Assembly: GCA_025769875.1 (NCBI GenBank)
Contig: JAGFNK010000639.1
Span: 1-28,607, forward strand
Direction of reading: 5' to 3'
Source of the DNA: Russula earlei
Taxonomy: Eukaryota > Basidiomycota > Agaricomycetes > Russulales > Russulaceae
DNA: 28,607 nt
Positions 18,425-28,513 of the stretch are shown in pieces. How positions within the stretch are numbered: the first letter of the stretch is position 1; each line of letters begins with the position of its first letter. The notes under the pieces were generated by a model. That model made no database searches. It saw only the letters and a program-made list of their open reading frames with translations, and was not told the origin of the DNA. A program made the translations under genes and the position numbers.

Positions 18425-20100
18425 CTAAAATTGAGTGGTGGGGTCAACAACATCATCATCAAGGGGAGGAGGTGATGAGGTGAAGGTGTATTGGCCTTCT
18501 TCTGCTGCCTCATAGGCAGCCAATGCTGAGGCTACTATTGCCTCCGACTCCTCAGTGACGGCTGAAGGAGACATGATCTGTGGGAGTCTATCAGAGTCCC
18601 TGGGTAACCTCCTGACTGGAGGTGTGTTGGAGCGGATAGGGGATGTAGTGAAAAGCTCTTGAAGGGTCGTGGACCCTTCCCCTTTCACTACCTGCAGGAG
18701 GTGTGAGTTAGCAATGTCCTCCCTGTCTTGGTCAGACTTCCTCTTCTTGCTCAGGTGTGCCAATTCCCATCCTTGGTGGAAAGGGCACAATCTAATGGGT
18801 GTATAAGAATGATGATAGGGAGGCACCAGGCAATGTGAGGCAGCATCTGCTGCCAGCTGGTCATGGAAATACTGGTGGGGCAGTGGACAGTACTTGCATT
18901 GGTTCCTCTTCCTTCTATCATGTTCAGTTTCTGGGGTTCTGGAATGAACTCAGCTGTTGCAGTGGATGCTTCTCCACTGCTGCTATAGGAGTGGTAGTAG
19001 ATGGAGCTCTGGGGGGAAGGATTTGGTGATGCCTCTGTTCCTGCCCCTCCTCAAAGGCGCATGCTTGACATGGTCTGGAGGATGTCAATCTCCTCCTCTG
19101 AATACCATTGCACAGTCATAGGTGCAGGGCTGGCTGGTACTGGTTCTGGGGTAGGGGTGTTATACCCCTGGGCAATGTCTGCCAAAGGCAGCTGAGGGAT
19201 GAAGACAGGAAGAGGGGGGATAGGCTGTCCAGCCTGGTAGTTGGTGAGGAGTTCTTCAGCCCATACACCTGGAGGGGTTTCTCCCTGGCTACAGCCTGCT
19301 TTGATGAACTCCCAGCAATGTGATTGTACTTTGGCTGCTGCCATCCTCTCCTTGGCTTCAGCCCTGCCTCTCTCTACTCCTTGCTTCTCAGCCAGGTATT
19401 TACCTAGCTTGTAGCACAGTTGTTTCTCCTCTTCTTCAAGCACCTTGTAATTAGCTTCCAACATTTCTTGTTGGGTGTAGAGGTGGTCTAAGTGGTAGAG
19501 CTCTGCCTGCAGTCCATAGTAGCCTAGCAGGTAGAGGGTCTGTCTCCAGCGCCCTTTGAACTGCTTCTCAGTGTCAAAGCAATCTAGATCATGTTTGTCT
19601 TGGCCATAGTTATAGAGGTTGTAGCAAGGGGTGGCCTGGAGGATCTTGCCATAGTCTCCATGGCCTTCTCCATTCTTCCCCCTCACCCTTGGCTCTCCCA
19701 AGGTGACGTCATAGGCCACATACCTGGCCAGTTTGTTGCCCCAAGTCACACCATCAGGGATGTCAATCCCTGTGTGGTGTCTGTCAGCATCCCATCATAC
19801 CCAAGGCTCTCCAGGGTGGGCAACCTGGTCAAGAGTGCTGGTAGGGGACATCACATCCCAGTCCCCAGGCTGAGCATCAACTTGGTCAGCAGGGGGTCCA
19901 AATTCAAGGGGGTGCATGTCCGCTTCTCCATCTCCAGTGCCATGTTCATCCATTCCTTGGAAGAAGGCGAGGAGGGAAGCATCAGGATTGGTGATTTCAA
20001 GTGGCCCTTCTGCTCCAGAGAGGTCAGATTGGGGAACAATTTCATTAGTGGGAGTTTGAGACATATGTGAGTGACAATGTGGGGGTGAGGAAACAGAGGG
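18425..20100 (-). pseudogene. pol of element 2: long C-terminal tail
   Basis: This is the counterpart of the element 1 tail, about 560 residues after the chromodomain. It contains an acidic, Pro-rich stretch (about 19800-20100); a charged, helix-prone stretch (about 19300-19480, rich in Glu, Lys, Ala and Gln) that may form a coiled coil; and a Cys/His cluster with C-x2-C at about 18887-18898 and H-C-L-V-P at 18821-18835, matching H-C-I-V-P in element 1. Two TGA stops (19794-19796 region and about 19051) fit CGA, and there is a one-base slip near 18925. It ends at a stop at 18425-18427, just before the polypurine tract. Function unknown; presence in both families suggests it mattered to the element. 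Confidence 0.65.
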
Positions 20101-21490
20101 CATCCTTCACTGGACTTTTATAACCCATATGGCCATGCAGTTCTTTCTGTGGTATTCCTCTATTAGTCTAGACGCTTTGATGTTCTCTACTGGCTCCCAA
20201 GAGTCATGGGCTTGGGAGTATCCTTCCACCAGACTTGATACTCCAGTTGTTTCCTCCTTCCAGTTCATCTTGAACCTAAAATTGTTGCTACTTCATATTC
20301 CTCTTCTCCTTTCACCAATTCTGCTTCTGGATTGGTGTAATTGGCCCCATGCTCCTTGGTTTCCTTGTAAGGGGTCAATAAGGATGCATGAAACATGTTA
20401 TGGATCCTCCAGTGGCTAGGGAGATCCAATCTGTATGTCACAGGGCTGATCACCTCTGTGATTTCAAAAGGCCCATAACGTTTTGGGCATAGTTTCACTG
20501 TAGGATGTGTTGTCTTTAGGTTGGTGCTGTTGAGCCATACCCTTTCTACTTTCTGATAAGGTTGGAAACTACTTCTTTGCTTCCACATTAGGGAAGCAAT
20601 CTTCATTGCTTCTTGTGCCTGTGATCTCACTTCCTGGATTTGGACTTTCCAATTGTCTATTCTCAGTATCTTGCTTCCCCAATTTGGCTGGTGTGCTCTG
20701 GGCATAAAACCCATCCATAAGAAGAAAGGGGACTGCTTGGTTGTCTCTGAAATGTTAGAATCCATCATGTATTGCACCAGAGGCAGCCAGTCCACCCAAT
20801 CATCTTGTTGGTGGTTGCAAAAGATCCTGAGCGATGTTTCCATGGTCTGATTTGTCCTTTCTGATTGTCCATCTGTCTGGGGATGGTAGGTGGTACTGAT
20901 ATTCTGTTTAATATGCAGCTGGTCACAAAGTTCCCTAATAAACTTGGAACTTATTAGTTTGTCATGATCGGATATGATCTTGCTTGGTACTCCCACAAAG
21001 GGTAATATTCTGTCCTTGTAGAGCTGTGCTAGCTCTTCTGTGTCCATCTCTTCCTTGCAAGGAAGCAAGATGATGCCTTTAGTACAGTTATGGTCGGTGA
21101 CAGTTAGTATACTGTCATATCCTTTCGACTTTGGAAATTTGACCACAAAGTACATGCTGACAGTCGAGGAGGGAGTAGCCCCTTCTTCTGGTGGTATGGG
21201 ATACAGGGGAGGTCGACTTGGATGAGTGTTTGACTTGTTAGCTAGACAAACTGCACATCCTTCCACATATCGATCAACAAAATGCCTCATAGTGGGCCAC
21301 CAGTAGTATCGCATCATTCCCAGTAATGTCTTTGCTTTCCCTGGGTGTCCTGCTGTAGGACTGTCATGATACTGTTCCAGTAATGTCCTGTGGGTCCCTT
21401 CATCACCTGTAACCACCAAGGCTTCATTCTTCCACCATAAGCTATGTCACTTCTCCAGTCAGTGTCTCTGTACCCAATTGAGTAACTTTA
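20101..21490 (-). pseudogene. pol: pol of element 2: integrase with chromodomain
   Basis: The integrase core is open from 21419 to 20265. The zinc-binding region shows Y-H-D-S-P-T-A-G-H-P-G and C-A-V-C, and D-G-Q-S-E-R-T-N-Q-T carries the catalytic Glu. The first catalytic Asp is Tyr (S-M-Y-F, codon at 21150-21152) where element 1 has A-M-D-F, so the enzyme would be dead. The chromodomain (about 20110-20300) has a TGA after L-G-S-R and a one-base loss before the Y-S-Q-A-H-D-S-W-E-P block. Three TGA codons upstream of the open part (21430-21490) fit CGA. Confidence 0.87.
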
Positions 21491-23830
21491 GTCAGTGTCT
21501 TTCTTCCCCTTGTTGGTTCTTTATCCATTCTTCTAATGCAGTAGTATGCATTACCTGAATAAAAAGGTGGTCGGGTAGCACGACCACTTCTTCTTTATCC
21601 CCTTGTCCATTGTCAAGGTCAGGTCTCCTGGACAAGGCATCTGCTTTATTCCTTGCCCCTGCCTGGTGTTTCAGCTCCAAGTCAAAGTCTGCCAAGATGG
21701 TAATGTATCTTGCCACTTGACCATTTATGCACTGAGGATGTTGGTAATGCAACAGGTTCGCATGGTCTGTATAGACCACCACCTTGTGCTTTGCTCCCAT
21801 GAGCAGGTGCCTCCAGTGCTTTAAGGCTCACACCATGGCTAAGAACTCTTTGTCCCATATGTCATAGTTCTTTTCTGCTTGTTTCAAGGTGGCAGAGAAG
21901 TAACCAATCAGTCTTCTCTTTCCCTGTTCATCCTTCTGGAATAGTACTGCTCCAATAGCATAGTTGGATGCATCTACTCCCAATTCAAAAGGACGCTCCT
22001 CATCAGGATGGAGCAGGATGGGGTCGGAAGATACTATCTGGATAAGTCATTCCAGAGCATCTTTGCATTCTTGAGTCCATTTGAATGGTACTCCTTTCTT
22101 TGTCAAGGTGATGATGGGGTGAGTGATCTGGCTGAACCCTCGGATAAAAGCCCTATTGTAGCTGAGGACTCCCATGACTTTGCACACTTCATGCACATCC
22201 TTGATTTCCCTAGGCCAGTCCATGATTCCTCAGACCTTGGAGGCCTCAATCTTCATCTTCCCTTCATCTATGTCCCAACCCAGCATGGTTAATTTCCACA
22301 CCATGAACTGGCACTGCTTGGGTTTCAGGTGTTAAGGCTCCAAAGTGCCTTAAATAAGATCAATGGTTGCGTCTATGAATGAATCCTACTAATGCAAATA
22401 TGCTTGAGTCAAGCAAGCAATACTCATGGAGGGGAAGGAGTGTTAGATCCTTCTGGAGTATGGCAACAAGATGAGAGGGGCTCTGCAGACAGGGTAGGAG
22501 TCAACTGTTTGGGATTGGCAAACTTAAGGCTCAACTGCTACAAAACTGGGGGCTTTATATAGCCTTCAGGGATAAGGTTCATACTACTGTAGTACTGGTC
22601 AGTGCTATAGAAGCAAAAGGTGGCTCCTAGAAGCAATAGTTGCTTCTGTGTAAATGATCTTGGTGCTGGAAGCATTAAGTGCTTCCATAGTAGCAATCTT
22701 GGTGTCATAAGTACTTTCCCAATCAGGGAAGCAACGTACATGGCAGTACAGGAACATCTGGGACAGAAGCAATGCTACTCATTGCTTCTTTAACACATCT
22801 TCAGAAAGATATGATCAATGTGTTTCAAACGCAATATCAAACGAGATAAACGGTCAAGATCTGACGCACATATGATGCAATCAGTGCAGTCCATAGTTAA
22901 GGTGTTCCAGCATCTTCCAGACCCCAAACCACTCAGTAACATCAGGATGTATGACTTCTTCTGCATCAGCATGAGTAGCTCACTGATACATTGCTCATGG
23001 ATTTCTAGTTGTTCAGGACTGTCCCCTGTGGCAATTCCAAAGTCATCCAGATAGTTGACAGTGTATTCTGCCCATTGGTCTAGCCAGTCACCGAAGTCTC
23101 TTCTCATCAGCCTAGTAAAGAAGGCTGGCACGTTCTTGAGCCCGAAGTACATGACATTGGGCAGGTATGTTCCATATGGTGTCTTGAAGGCTGCTTTCCA
23201 ATGTCAAACTTGGAGAACACCTTCTTTCCTCAAAGCCTTTCCACCTCTTGTTCCAGATGTGGTAAAGGTTCATTGTCTCATCTAGTCCACTGATTTAGTC
23301 ATTGATAGTCCACAATTATTCTTTTCTCCTTGCTGTCCTTCTTGCCAATGAAGAACACTGGAGATGTATAGCTGGAAGGACCTGGAGTGATGTATTGCTT
23401 TTCTACTTCATCAGCTAGAAATTTCTTGAGGTATTCTCATTCGCCTCATGTCAGGGGGTACACCTTGCAGTTTAGCTCCTTTGGTGCATCGGGTAGCAGC
23501 TCTATCTGCATATCCAGTTCTCTTGGGGGTGGGAACCTCTGCAACTTCTCTTCTGAGAAGACATCTGCAAAGTGTTGGAATTGCTTTGGAACATTGGCAA
23601 GGGGGGTCCTCTTCTTCCTGAAGTTTGATCAACTGTTGGGCCCATCTCTGAGCAATGGTTGTCTTCTGTATGTAAATTGCCTCCCCCTTCTTCAATTGTT
23701 GACTTTCATCTCTTGCTTGTTTTTGAATATTTGCAACATAGAGATCCAAGTACTTGTATTGTGCAGTCTCAATTCGTACTTCTCCTTCCATCAGCTGTCC
23801 TTTTTTTCCAGTTGATGATGGGGTTGAATT
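21491..23830 (-). pseudogene. pol: pol of element 2: reverse transcriptase and RNase H, split by LTR3
   Basis: RT blocks: S-P-V-F-F-I-G-K-K-D (about 23340), F-S-K-F-D-I with its catalytic Asp (23203-23205), and Y-L-D-D at 23042-23053. About 14 codons present in element 1 just after motif A are deleted at the junction near 23200. The coding sequence breaks at 22946 inside the RT after K-K-S-Y-I-L and resumes at 22324 with K-P-K-Q-C-Q-F, the gap being solo LTR3 copy e. RNase H follows (D-A-S-N-Y-A about 21980, T-D-H-A-N-L about 21770). Extra bases occur in a T7 run (23801-23807) and a G6 run (23601-23606). All stops seen are TGA. Confidence 0.87.
22330..22941 (-). repeat. solo LTR, family LTR3, copy e, in the RT gene
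   Basis: 612 bp, TGTTAAGGCTCC to CACTCAGTAACA on the + strand, flanked by an exact TCAGG duplication (22325-22329 and 22942-22946). A short deletion near 22526 removes one arm of the post-TATA hairpin. The host element has a 3' LTR of the same family, so a later member of the family inserted into an older one. Confidence 0.95.
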
Positions 23831-24207
23831 CATATAGGAAGGGATATCCCAGGATGACCTGATCCATTCCTAAATTGGTGAGATAGAACTTTTGCAAGCT
23901 CTCCTTCTCCTTGTATCAGATGCAAAGCCAGCAATAGTGGGTGAGTTCCCCTTGCTTATTCTGAGTTCCATTGACATTTCGTACTACTATGGGTTCATGT
24001 AGTTCTTGTTTTCCAATCTTCAGCCTTTTCCAAGCTGAGTGATTGATGAAGTTCTCTGTTGCTCTACTGTCTAGTAGAGCAGATTCCTCAGCCATCGTGT
24101 GTGCAGTGATGAAAGTGAATGGGATATTCATAGCATTCAGTCTTCTAATGTACACTTGCAACACACTATTCTTCCTAAGCCAGGCCATTGACTTAGGTGT
24201 TCCTAAA
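23831..24207 (-). pseudogene. pol: pol of element 2: protease segment
   Basis: This is a retropepsin-like protease in the -1 frame relative to gag. It starts from the slippery site and reads F-L-G-T-P-K-S-M-A, parallel to element 1. The active-site triplet reads Asp-Ser-Arg (AGA codon at 24063-24065) where element 1 has Asp-Ser-Gly, so activity is very unlikely. One TGA (near 23917) fits CGA. The segment leads into the G-Y-P-F-L-Y-E-F linker. Confidence 0.75.
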
Positions 24208-24212
24208 AACCC
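24206..24212 (-). promoter_or_regulatory. -1 ribosomal frameshift heptamer at the gag/pol junction
   Basis: On the minus strand the gag frame reads G GGT TTT TAG. This fits the X XXY YYZ rule for tandem -1 slippage (GGG, TTT, T) with the gag stop next. Pol is open in exactly the -1 frame from this point, and the encoded F-L-x-x-P-(K/R)-S-M-A block is shared with element 1. No downstream pseudoknot was evaluated. Confidence 0.65.
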
Positions 24213-24926
24213 TGTTCCATCAGTTCTTCCAGTAAGTCCTCCTTCTGTTTGGTGGACATCTTCTTTATGGACGCAGAGGAGGAGCTCTTGTTATAAGTTG
24301 GAGGGGGAGAAGTGGATCGTCCAGAGACAGGGCTTTTGTTTCCACTGTCCCCTGAGTTGTCCTCCTTCTCTGTTTCCAGAGCTTGAGCCTTTCCTTTGTC
24401 CCTTGGGTTACTTGATTTCTTCTTGACTCTGTCCTTGTCAGGACAGTTCCAGCTGATGTGCCCTGCCTTCTTGCAGATGAAGCATTTTCCTTCTGCTAGC
24501 CATTTCTTCTTCTCCTCTGTCAGAGGAGGATGACACTTGGTCCTTGCTGCATCAGTGGATACCAAGTCCACTTCCATAGCATTTGGGTCTCTTTGGTTTC
24601 GCCTTTTCCCAGCCTGTAGGGATTTCATGCAATTTTCTCTGGTGGTCAATGATCCACCTCCAGATCCAATATTAGCTTTCATAAGCTGGTCTCTGGCTTG
24701 TTCCTCCCTGGCAGCATTGATCCATGCTCATAGATCATTGATGGCAGGTATGTCTCTGACTGGTCAATTGTAAATTTGTTGCACCAGCCAGGTGATCAGT
24801 CCCACTTTATAGGCTTCGACTGCTCCTGGCAAGTTCTGGTCCCATCCCACTTTACTGAGCAGAACAAGGAACTTGCTGGTGTAATCATCCAGCGATGCCG
24901 CTTTAGACATGGACAACTACTGCAGC

Positions 24927-25311
24927 TGTTGTACCAGAACCCGAATGGATCAAAGAAGGTGAAGACCTTCACACAAGGTTCAAGATCTGCTCATAGATGT
25001 TACATGTTAGACAGAACTTTAGAATATGCACATATGGCAATAGGGTTACACATACTACGCTATCTATCATGAGATGTAGCCTTATGCTGCATCTAGAACG
25101 TTTCCACATCACGCATCACTGAGTGTGCGATATAGTGGACACCTGTAGTCACCTCTTTTGGACTTAGGAACAGCCCTGGGTCATAGAGGTATAAATACCA
25201 TACATGTAGACGAGTATACACATCACTCTACACCCCAATATCACTTGAGCATTAGCACAACCTCTAAGGTGGGTTGCTTGGCCTGTTAGCTGCACTCTAT
25301 GCTGCACAACA
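24927..25311 (-). repeat. solo LTR, family LTR4
   Basis: 385 bp, TGTTGT to ACAACA (6-bp inverted termini), flanked by an exact GCAGC duplication (24922-24926 and 25312-25316) inside gag. Together they add 390 bp, so the gag frame is kept on both sides. A block of about 70 bp (25130-25197) resembles the reverse complement of LTR1 near its left end (GTGGACACCT and CATAGAGG words), so the family may be a distant relative of LTR1. Orientation is set from that match and is uncertain, since a TATAAATA lies on the + strand at 25190. Confidence 0.9.
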
Positions 25312-25590
25312 GCAGCTCCATGAAGGCATCTTCTGGTTCTGTGGTATCTTTGAATTCTCTGAAGTCATCCACAAATTTGGTCCAAAAGAGCATGTCAGTT
25401 GGATCCAATTGCATGGGTCCATAGGGTGACAGTGGGTCCCCATTCCTTTTTGCTTCTACCAGGTTCATTTGGTTGACCACCCATTCATGTACTTTCTCTC
25501 CTTTGATGTAGGTGAGAGCCAAGGCTACTTGCTTCATTGGAATAGTCATGGTCAGGTTGTCACTGTTATTGCCATTTTCAGCGCACTTGG

Positions 25591-26100
25591 CGGAGCTTGA
25601 ATTCCACCCAAATCGGCGCAGAAACCCCCTCAAACATGCGGGATGAATATCTCCCTCAAAACAGCTTCAAGTCATATGAAATTTATTGTCCCTGAATTGC
25701 CTGAATGAGGGCTAGGCAGCCCCATTGTTTTCATGAGATTTGAGTGAGAATTGGTGGAGCTGGACTCAAGCCACCTCCACATGTGTATTAGATGAATTAC
25801 AACTCAAAATCATGGTCTATATCTATTATTTTTCCCTCATGTTGTACCCATGGGCTGTCTTGAGGCAGCCCCATAGTGTTTTTGACTCAAGTGTTGTGGT
25901 GTGCAACGTTGTTTCCAGTGCAATTGGAGTCGCAGCCAGCCACTCATCACCCCTCTTGCCTCTCGATTCTGACCATCCTTCTTGTTTTTCACAGACAGAG
26001 AGGAGTGGGTTGCAAAGAGGGGTCCTATTCTGAACTCTTTCTACTACAGAGTAGCTAGGGTGTTTTTATATACAGGAGAGAGGTACTAGAGATGAAAGGC
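25591..26100. other. unassigned DNA right of element 2
   Basis: No gene recognised. It contains an imperfect direct repeat around GGCAGCCCCAT (near 25715 and 25872) and, on the minus strand, a TATATAAAAACACC word near 26060-26075 that could be a promoter. It replaces the expected 5' end of element 2, so its left edge marks a deletion or rearrangement breakpoint. Confidence 0.4.
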
Positions 26101-26906
26101 ATGAAAGTGAATCAAGACTGGTTGAGACGGTCGAGGCGGTCGTGAAAGGCTTGAGACGCGAACCCATCTAGTGTGCCGAGGCATGCATGCGCACGTGGTC
26201 TGTGGTGAGGGCTGGGCGATGCGATCAAGGTCTTGATGTCGCACGTGAGATGGCTTGTGGTGTGCGGTCAGTGGACTGCCTGGAACGAGAGGGAGGTGGC
26301 AAGGGATGAAAGGGAGCTGAGGTGTCAGTCTCATGTCATGTCGTGTCGCGTTTTCGCATGTGATTTCGAGGCCAGCCATAATCTTCCTTACACCTCCCAG
26401 GGGCTTGAAACTTTGACCGTCCTCGGTCAAGCGTCTGAATGCGAGTGTTTTGAGCCTTTCACGTCTGAATTGAGGCGGCGGTCGTGGCTGCTTGTGCTGC
26501 GGAAGATGTGAAGGCAGCGATTGGCGATGGCAATGATGGAAGAGGCGAGGGCGATGGGAAACAGAGGCGATGGAGACAAGGGCGGCGGTGACGAGATGGC
26601 AGCTGCGTGGTGGTGGTGTTGTCTTGTGGCGGTGGCGGTGTGGTCGTCTCCATTGCAGGTGGTGGCAGCAGGCATGGACGAGGAGCGAAGGCGTAGGTGG
26701 TGAGCGTGAGTTCATAGATAGAGATATAGGTGGCGAGGACTCGAGAAAGAGGATGTGTGGGTAGCTTGCACGGGGGTGGGATCTGTCGTCTTGCAGTGGC
26801 GGTGGTGGGGTCGTCTCCACTGCAGGTGTCGGCAGCAGACATGGGCGAGAGCATGTGAACGGATGGGGAGGCGATGTGGGAGGCGGCGTGCGGTGTGCTG
26901 TTGGCA
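26101..26906. repeat. CpG-rich, G-rich low-complexity DNA with an imperfect direct repeat
   Basis: Strand-biased GGC/GGT-rich sequence. A unit around GGTCGTCTCCA(T/C)TGCAGGTG recurs at about 26640-26675 and 26808-26843, each followed by GGCAGCAG(G/A)CATGG. Reading frames are open on several strands but encode only biased composition (Pro/His/Arg-rich), so I do not call a gene. CpG is abundant, unlike everything between about 11,400 and 25,500. Confidence 0.5.
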
Positions 26907-28513
26907 TCAGCAACTGCTTCTCCTGCGGCGGTGGCGTGGCGGCAGCTTCTGCTCCTGTTGTGGCGTGTCATGGCTAAGTTCGTGGCCGAGGCCTTCTTGG
27001 TCTTCTGGGGTGGTGCTGGTGGCAAGGGGTTGTGACGGTGTGGCGGTGCTGGTGTCATGCAAAACTACTAAAGTGGCGGCTGAGACTGAGAAGACTGAGG
27101 CTGAGACTGAGAAGGTGGCGGCGGACTGAGCTGGTGCGACGGTGGAGGCGGACGGGGTGGAGGCGACGACTGAGGGCGACGCAGGGGCAACGGTGGCTGT
27201 GGCTGACAAGGGCGTGGCGGCGGTGGCTTGTGAGACGGTGGTGGAGACGGCGGCATGTGGCGCTAAGACATCGGTGGCTGAGGCTGAGGCTACGGTGGCA
27301 GCTGACGAGACTAAGGCGGCTGGCAAGGCTAAGAGCGCGGTGGCGGCGGTTGACTGATCTGAAGCTGGGGCGATGGAGACGGCTGGAAAAACTAGGGGCG
27401 CGGTGGCAGCGGCTGAGACTGAGAAGGCTGAGGCTGAGGGCAGGGTGGAGATGGCAGCGGCTGGTGATGCTGGTGCTATGACGGACTGGGCTGAACTGAC
27501 AAGTACGGGCGAGGCTAAGACGGAGACTGATGCGAAGTCGGCGGCTGGCACGACTGAGGCTACTGTGGCGACGGACAAGGCGACGGACAAGACTGAGGGC
27601 GACGAGATGACTGAGGGCACGGGAGTGGATGAGACGAAGGCAGGGGTGGCAGACGAGGCTGCGAGGGCTGAAGTGGCGGGCGGTGCTAAAATGTCGGTGG
27701 GCGAGGTTGAGATGGTGGTGGTGCATGGAGCTGAGACAGTGGCCATAGCAGGCGACACTGAGGGTGTGGGAGCTGGTTGGGCAAAGAGGGGACAGTGGCG
27801 ATAGGCGATGTCACGGCTGAGGCTACGGCAGCAGGGACAGACGAGGGGGCGACGATGGCAAATGCGGGCGATGCTGGGACAGTGAGGGCAGGTGGAGCCA
27901 AGGTGATGATGGCTGGCGAGTTGAGGATGGCGGCGGTGAACAAGGTGACGGGAACGGCAGATGAGGTGGGAACCGCAGGGACAATGGGCAAGGCAGGCGA
28001 GGCAGAGGCGATGGTGCACGATGTAGGGACAGAGGCTGGAGCAGGCATGGGCACAGGGTATGTGTAGTCATCTTCGTCTTCGTCTGCAGAGCAGAGTTGG
28101 CATTCCCGCTGAATGTCACAGGGATGCTGAGAGAATATCTTGACTAGTGTGTTGAATACTTCTCGGAAATTGACAAAGTGCCTCTGGTGTTCATTCAGGC
28201 GCCAGGGGCCAAGATGTTGGGAGACCATCTGGTGGTCGTCCGGGTGGAGTCCAAGCCAGAATGACTCGTCACAATCTTCATAGCACAGGCGGCATGCATG
28301 GATGAGGGGACCGCAGATTGCCCTGAAACTCCGGTAGTATTCGTCTACGTCTTCCTGGTCACACATGTGGAGTCTTGATGAGGAGGCGATAAGGTCCTCC
28401 AGATCCCACCTGAGCTTGAGGTATTCTAGCTGAGTCAGCATGCTGAAGGAGTGCGGCGTGTGGTGAAGACAGATGGCAGGTCGACACAGGCAGTGTGACT
28501 GGCACGGCTGCAA
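26907..28513 (-). pseudogene. gag-like retrotransposon protein with Ala/Ser/Val/Thr-rich tail, frame broken
   Basis: The N-terminal 130-150 residues (about 28070-28513) resemble the gag-like family common in fungi: L-E-D-L-I, then D-V-D-E-Y-Y-R-S-F-R, then S-F-W-L-G-L-H-P-D-D and an F-N-T-L-V-K-I-F helix, followed by an acidic D-E-D-E-D-D run. A long tail of repeated Ala, Ser, Val, Thr and Pro follows. That composition stays in the first frame to about 27790, then continues in another frame to the stop at 26907; one missing C in the run near 27795 explains the switch. No RT or integrase follows to the left. Homology is by eye. Alternatives are a non-autonomous element or a host protein. The start at 28513 is the first ATG in frame and may not be the true one. 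Confidence 0.45.

Larger units (their letters stand above)
17763..25590 (-). mobile_element. Ty3/gypsy chromodomain retrotransposon (element 2), 5' end lost
   Basis: Reading on the minus strand: gag from about 25590, pol to 18425, a polypurine tract (18396-18384), and a 3' LTR of family LTR3 (18383-17763). The 5' LTR and gag N terminus are absent; sequence right of about 25590 is unrelated. Two solo LTRs interrupt it (22330-22941 and 24927-25311), both with exact duplications. The reading frame has about 19 TGA stops, one TAG, at least four single-base slips and a short RT deletion. It is older or more heavily mutated than element 1. It was inserted in LTR1 copy c at 17762/17763. Confidence 0.88.
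24203..25590 (-). pseudogene. gag: gag of element 2, 5' truncated, split by solo LTR4
   Basis: The retrotransposon structural protein. Present: the core (A-L-T-Y-I-K-G-E-K-V and W-V-V-N-Q-M, about 25460-25540), then after LTR4 a D-D-Y-T-S-K-F-L-V-L-L stretch (about 24850-24890), and a CCHC knuckle C-F-I-C-K-K-A-G-H-I-S-W-N-C (24443-24484, normal spacing). Compared with element 1 it lacks the N-terminal 200-250 residues and the Gly/Pro-rich part. Stops are one TAG and two TGA in the 24700-24925 part. The gag stop TAG is at 24203-24205, directly after the slippery heptamer. The sequence to the right of about 25590 no longer matches. Confidence 0.83.

Noticed and set aside
25190..25197. Plus-strand TATAAATA as the promoter of LTR4
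   Set aside because: Similarity to LTR1 points to the opposite orientation, and no post-TATA hairpin like the other families follows; left undecided.
26086..27058. Pro/His/Arg-rich minus-strand proteins
   Set aside because: Composition follows from G-rich repeats on the other strand; overlapping frames give similar nonsense and no motif is recognisable.
27142..27804. Plus-strand genes for Ala/Glu/Thr-rich proteins
   Set aside because: They are the complement of the biased minus-strand frame; the six-base rhythm keeps several frames open and nothing supports them as genes.
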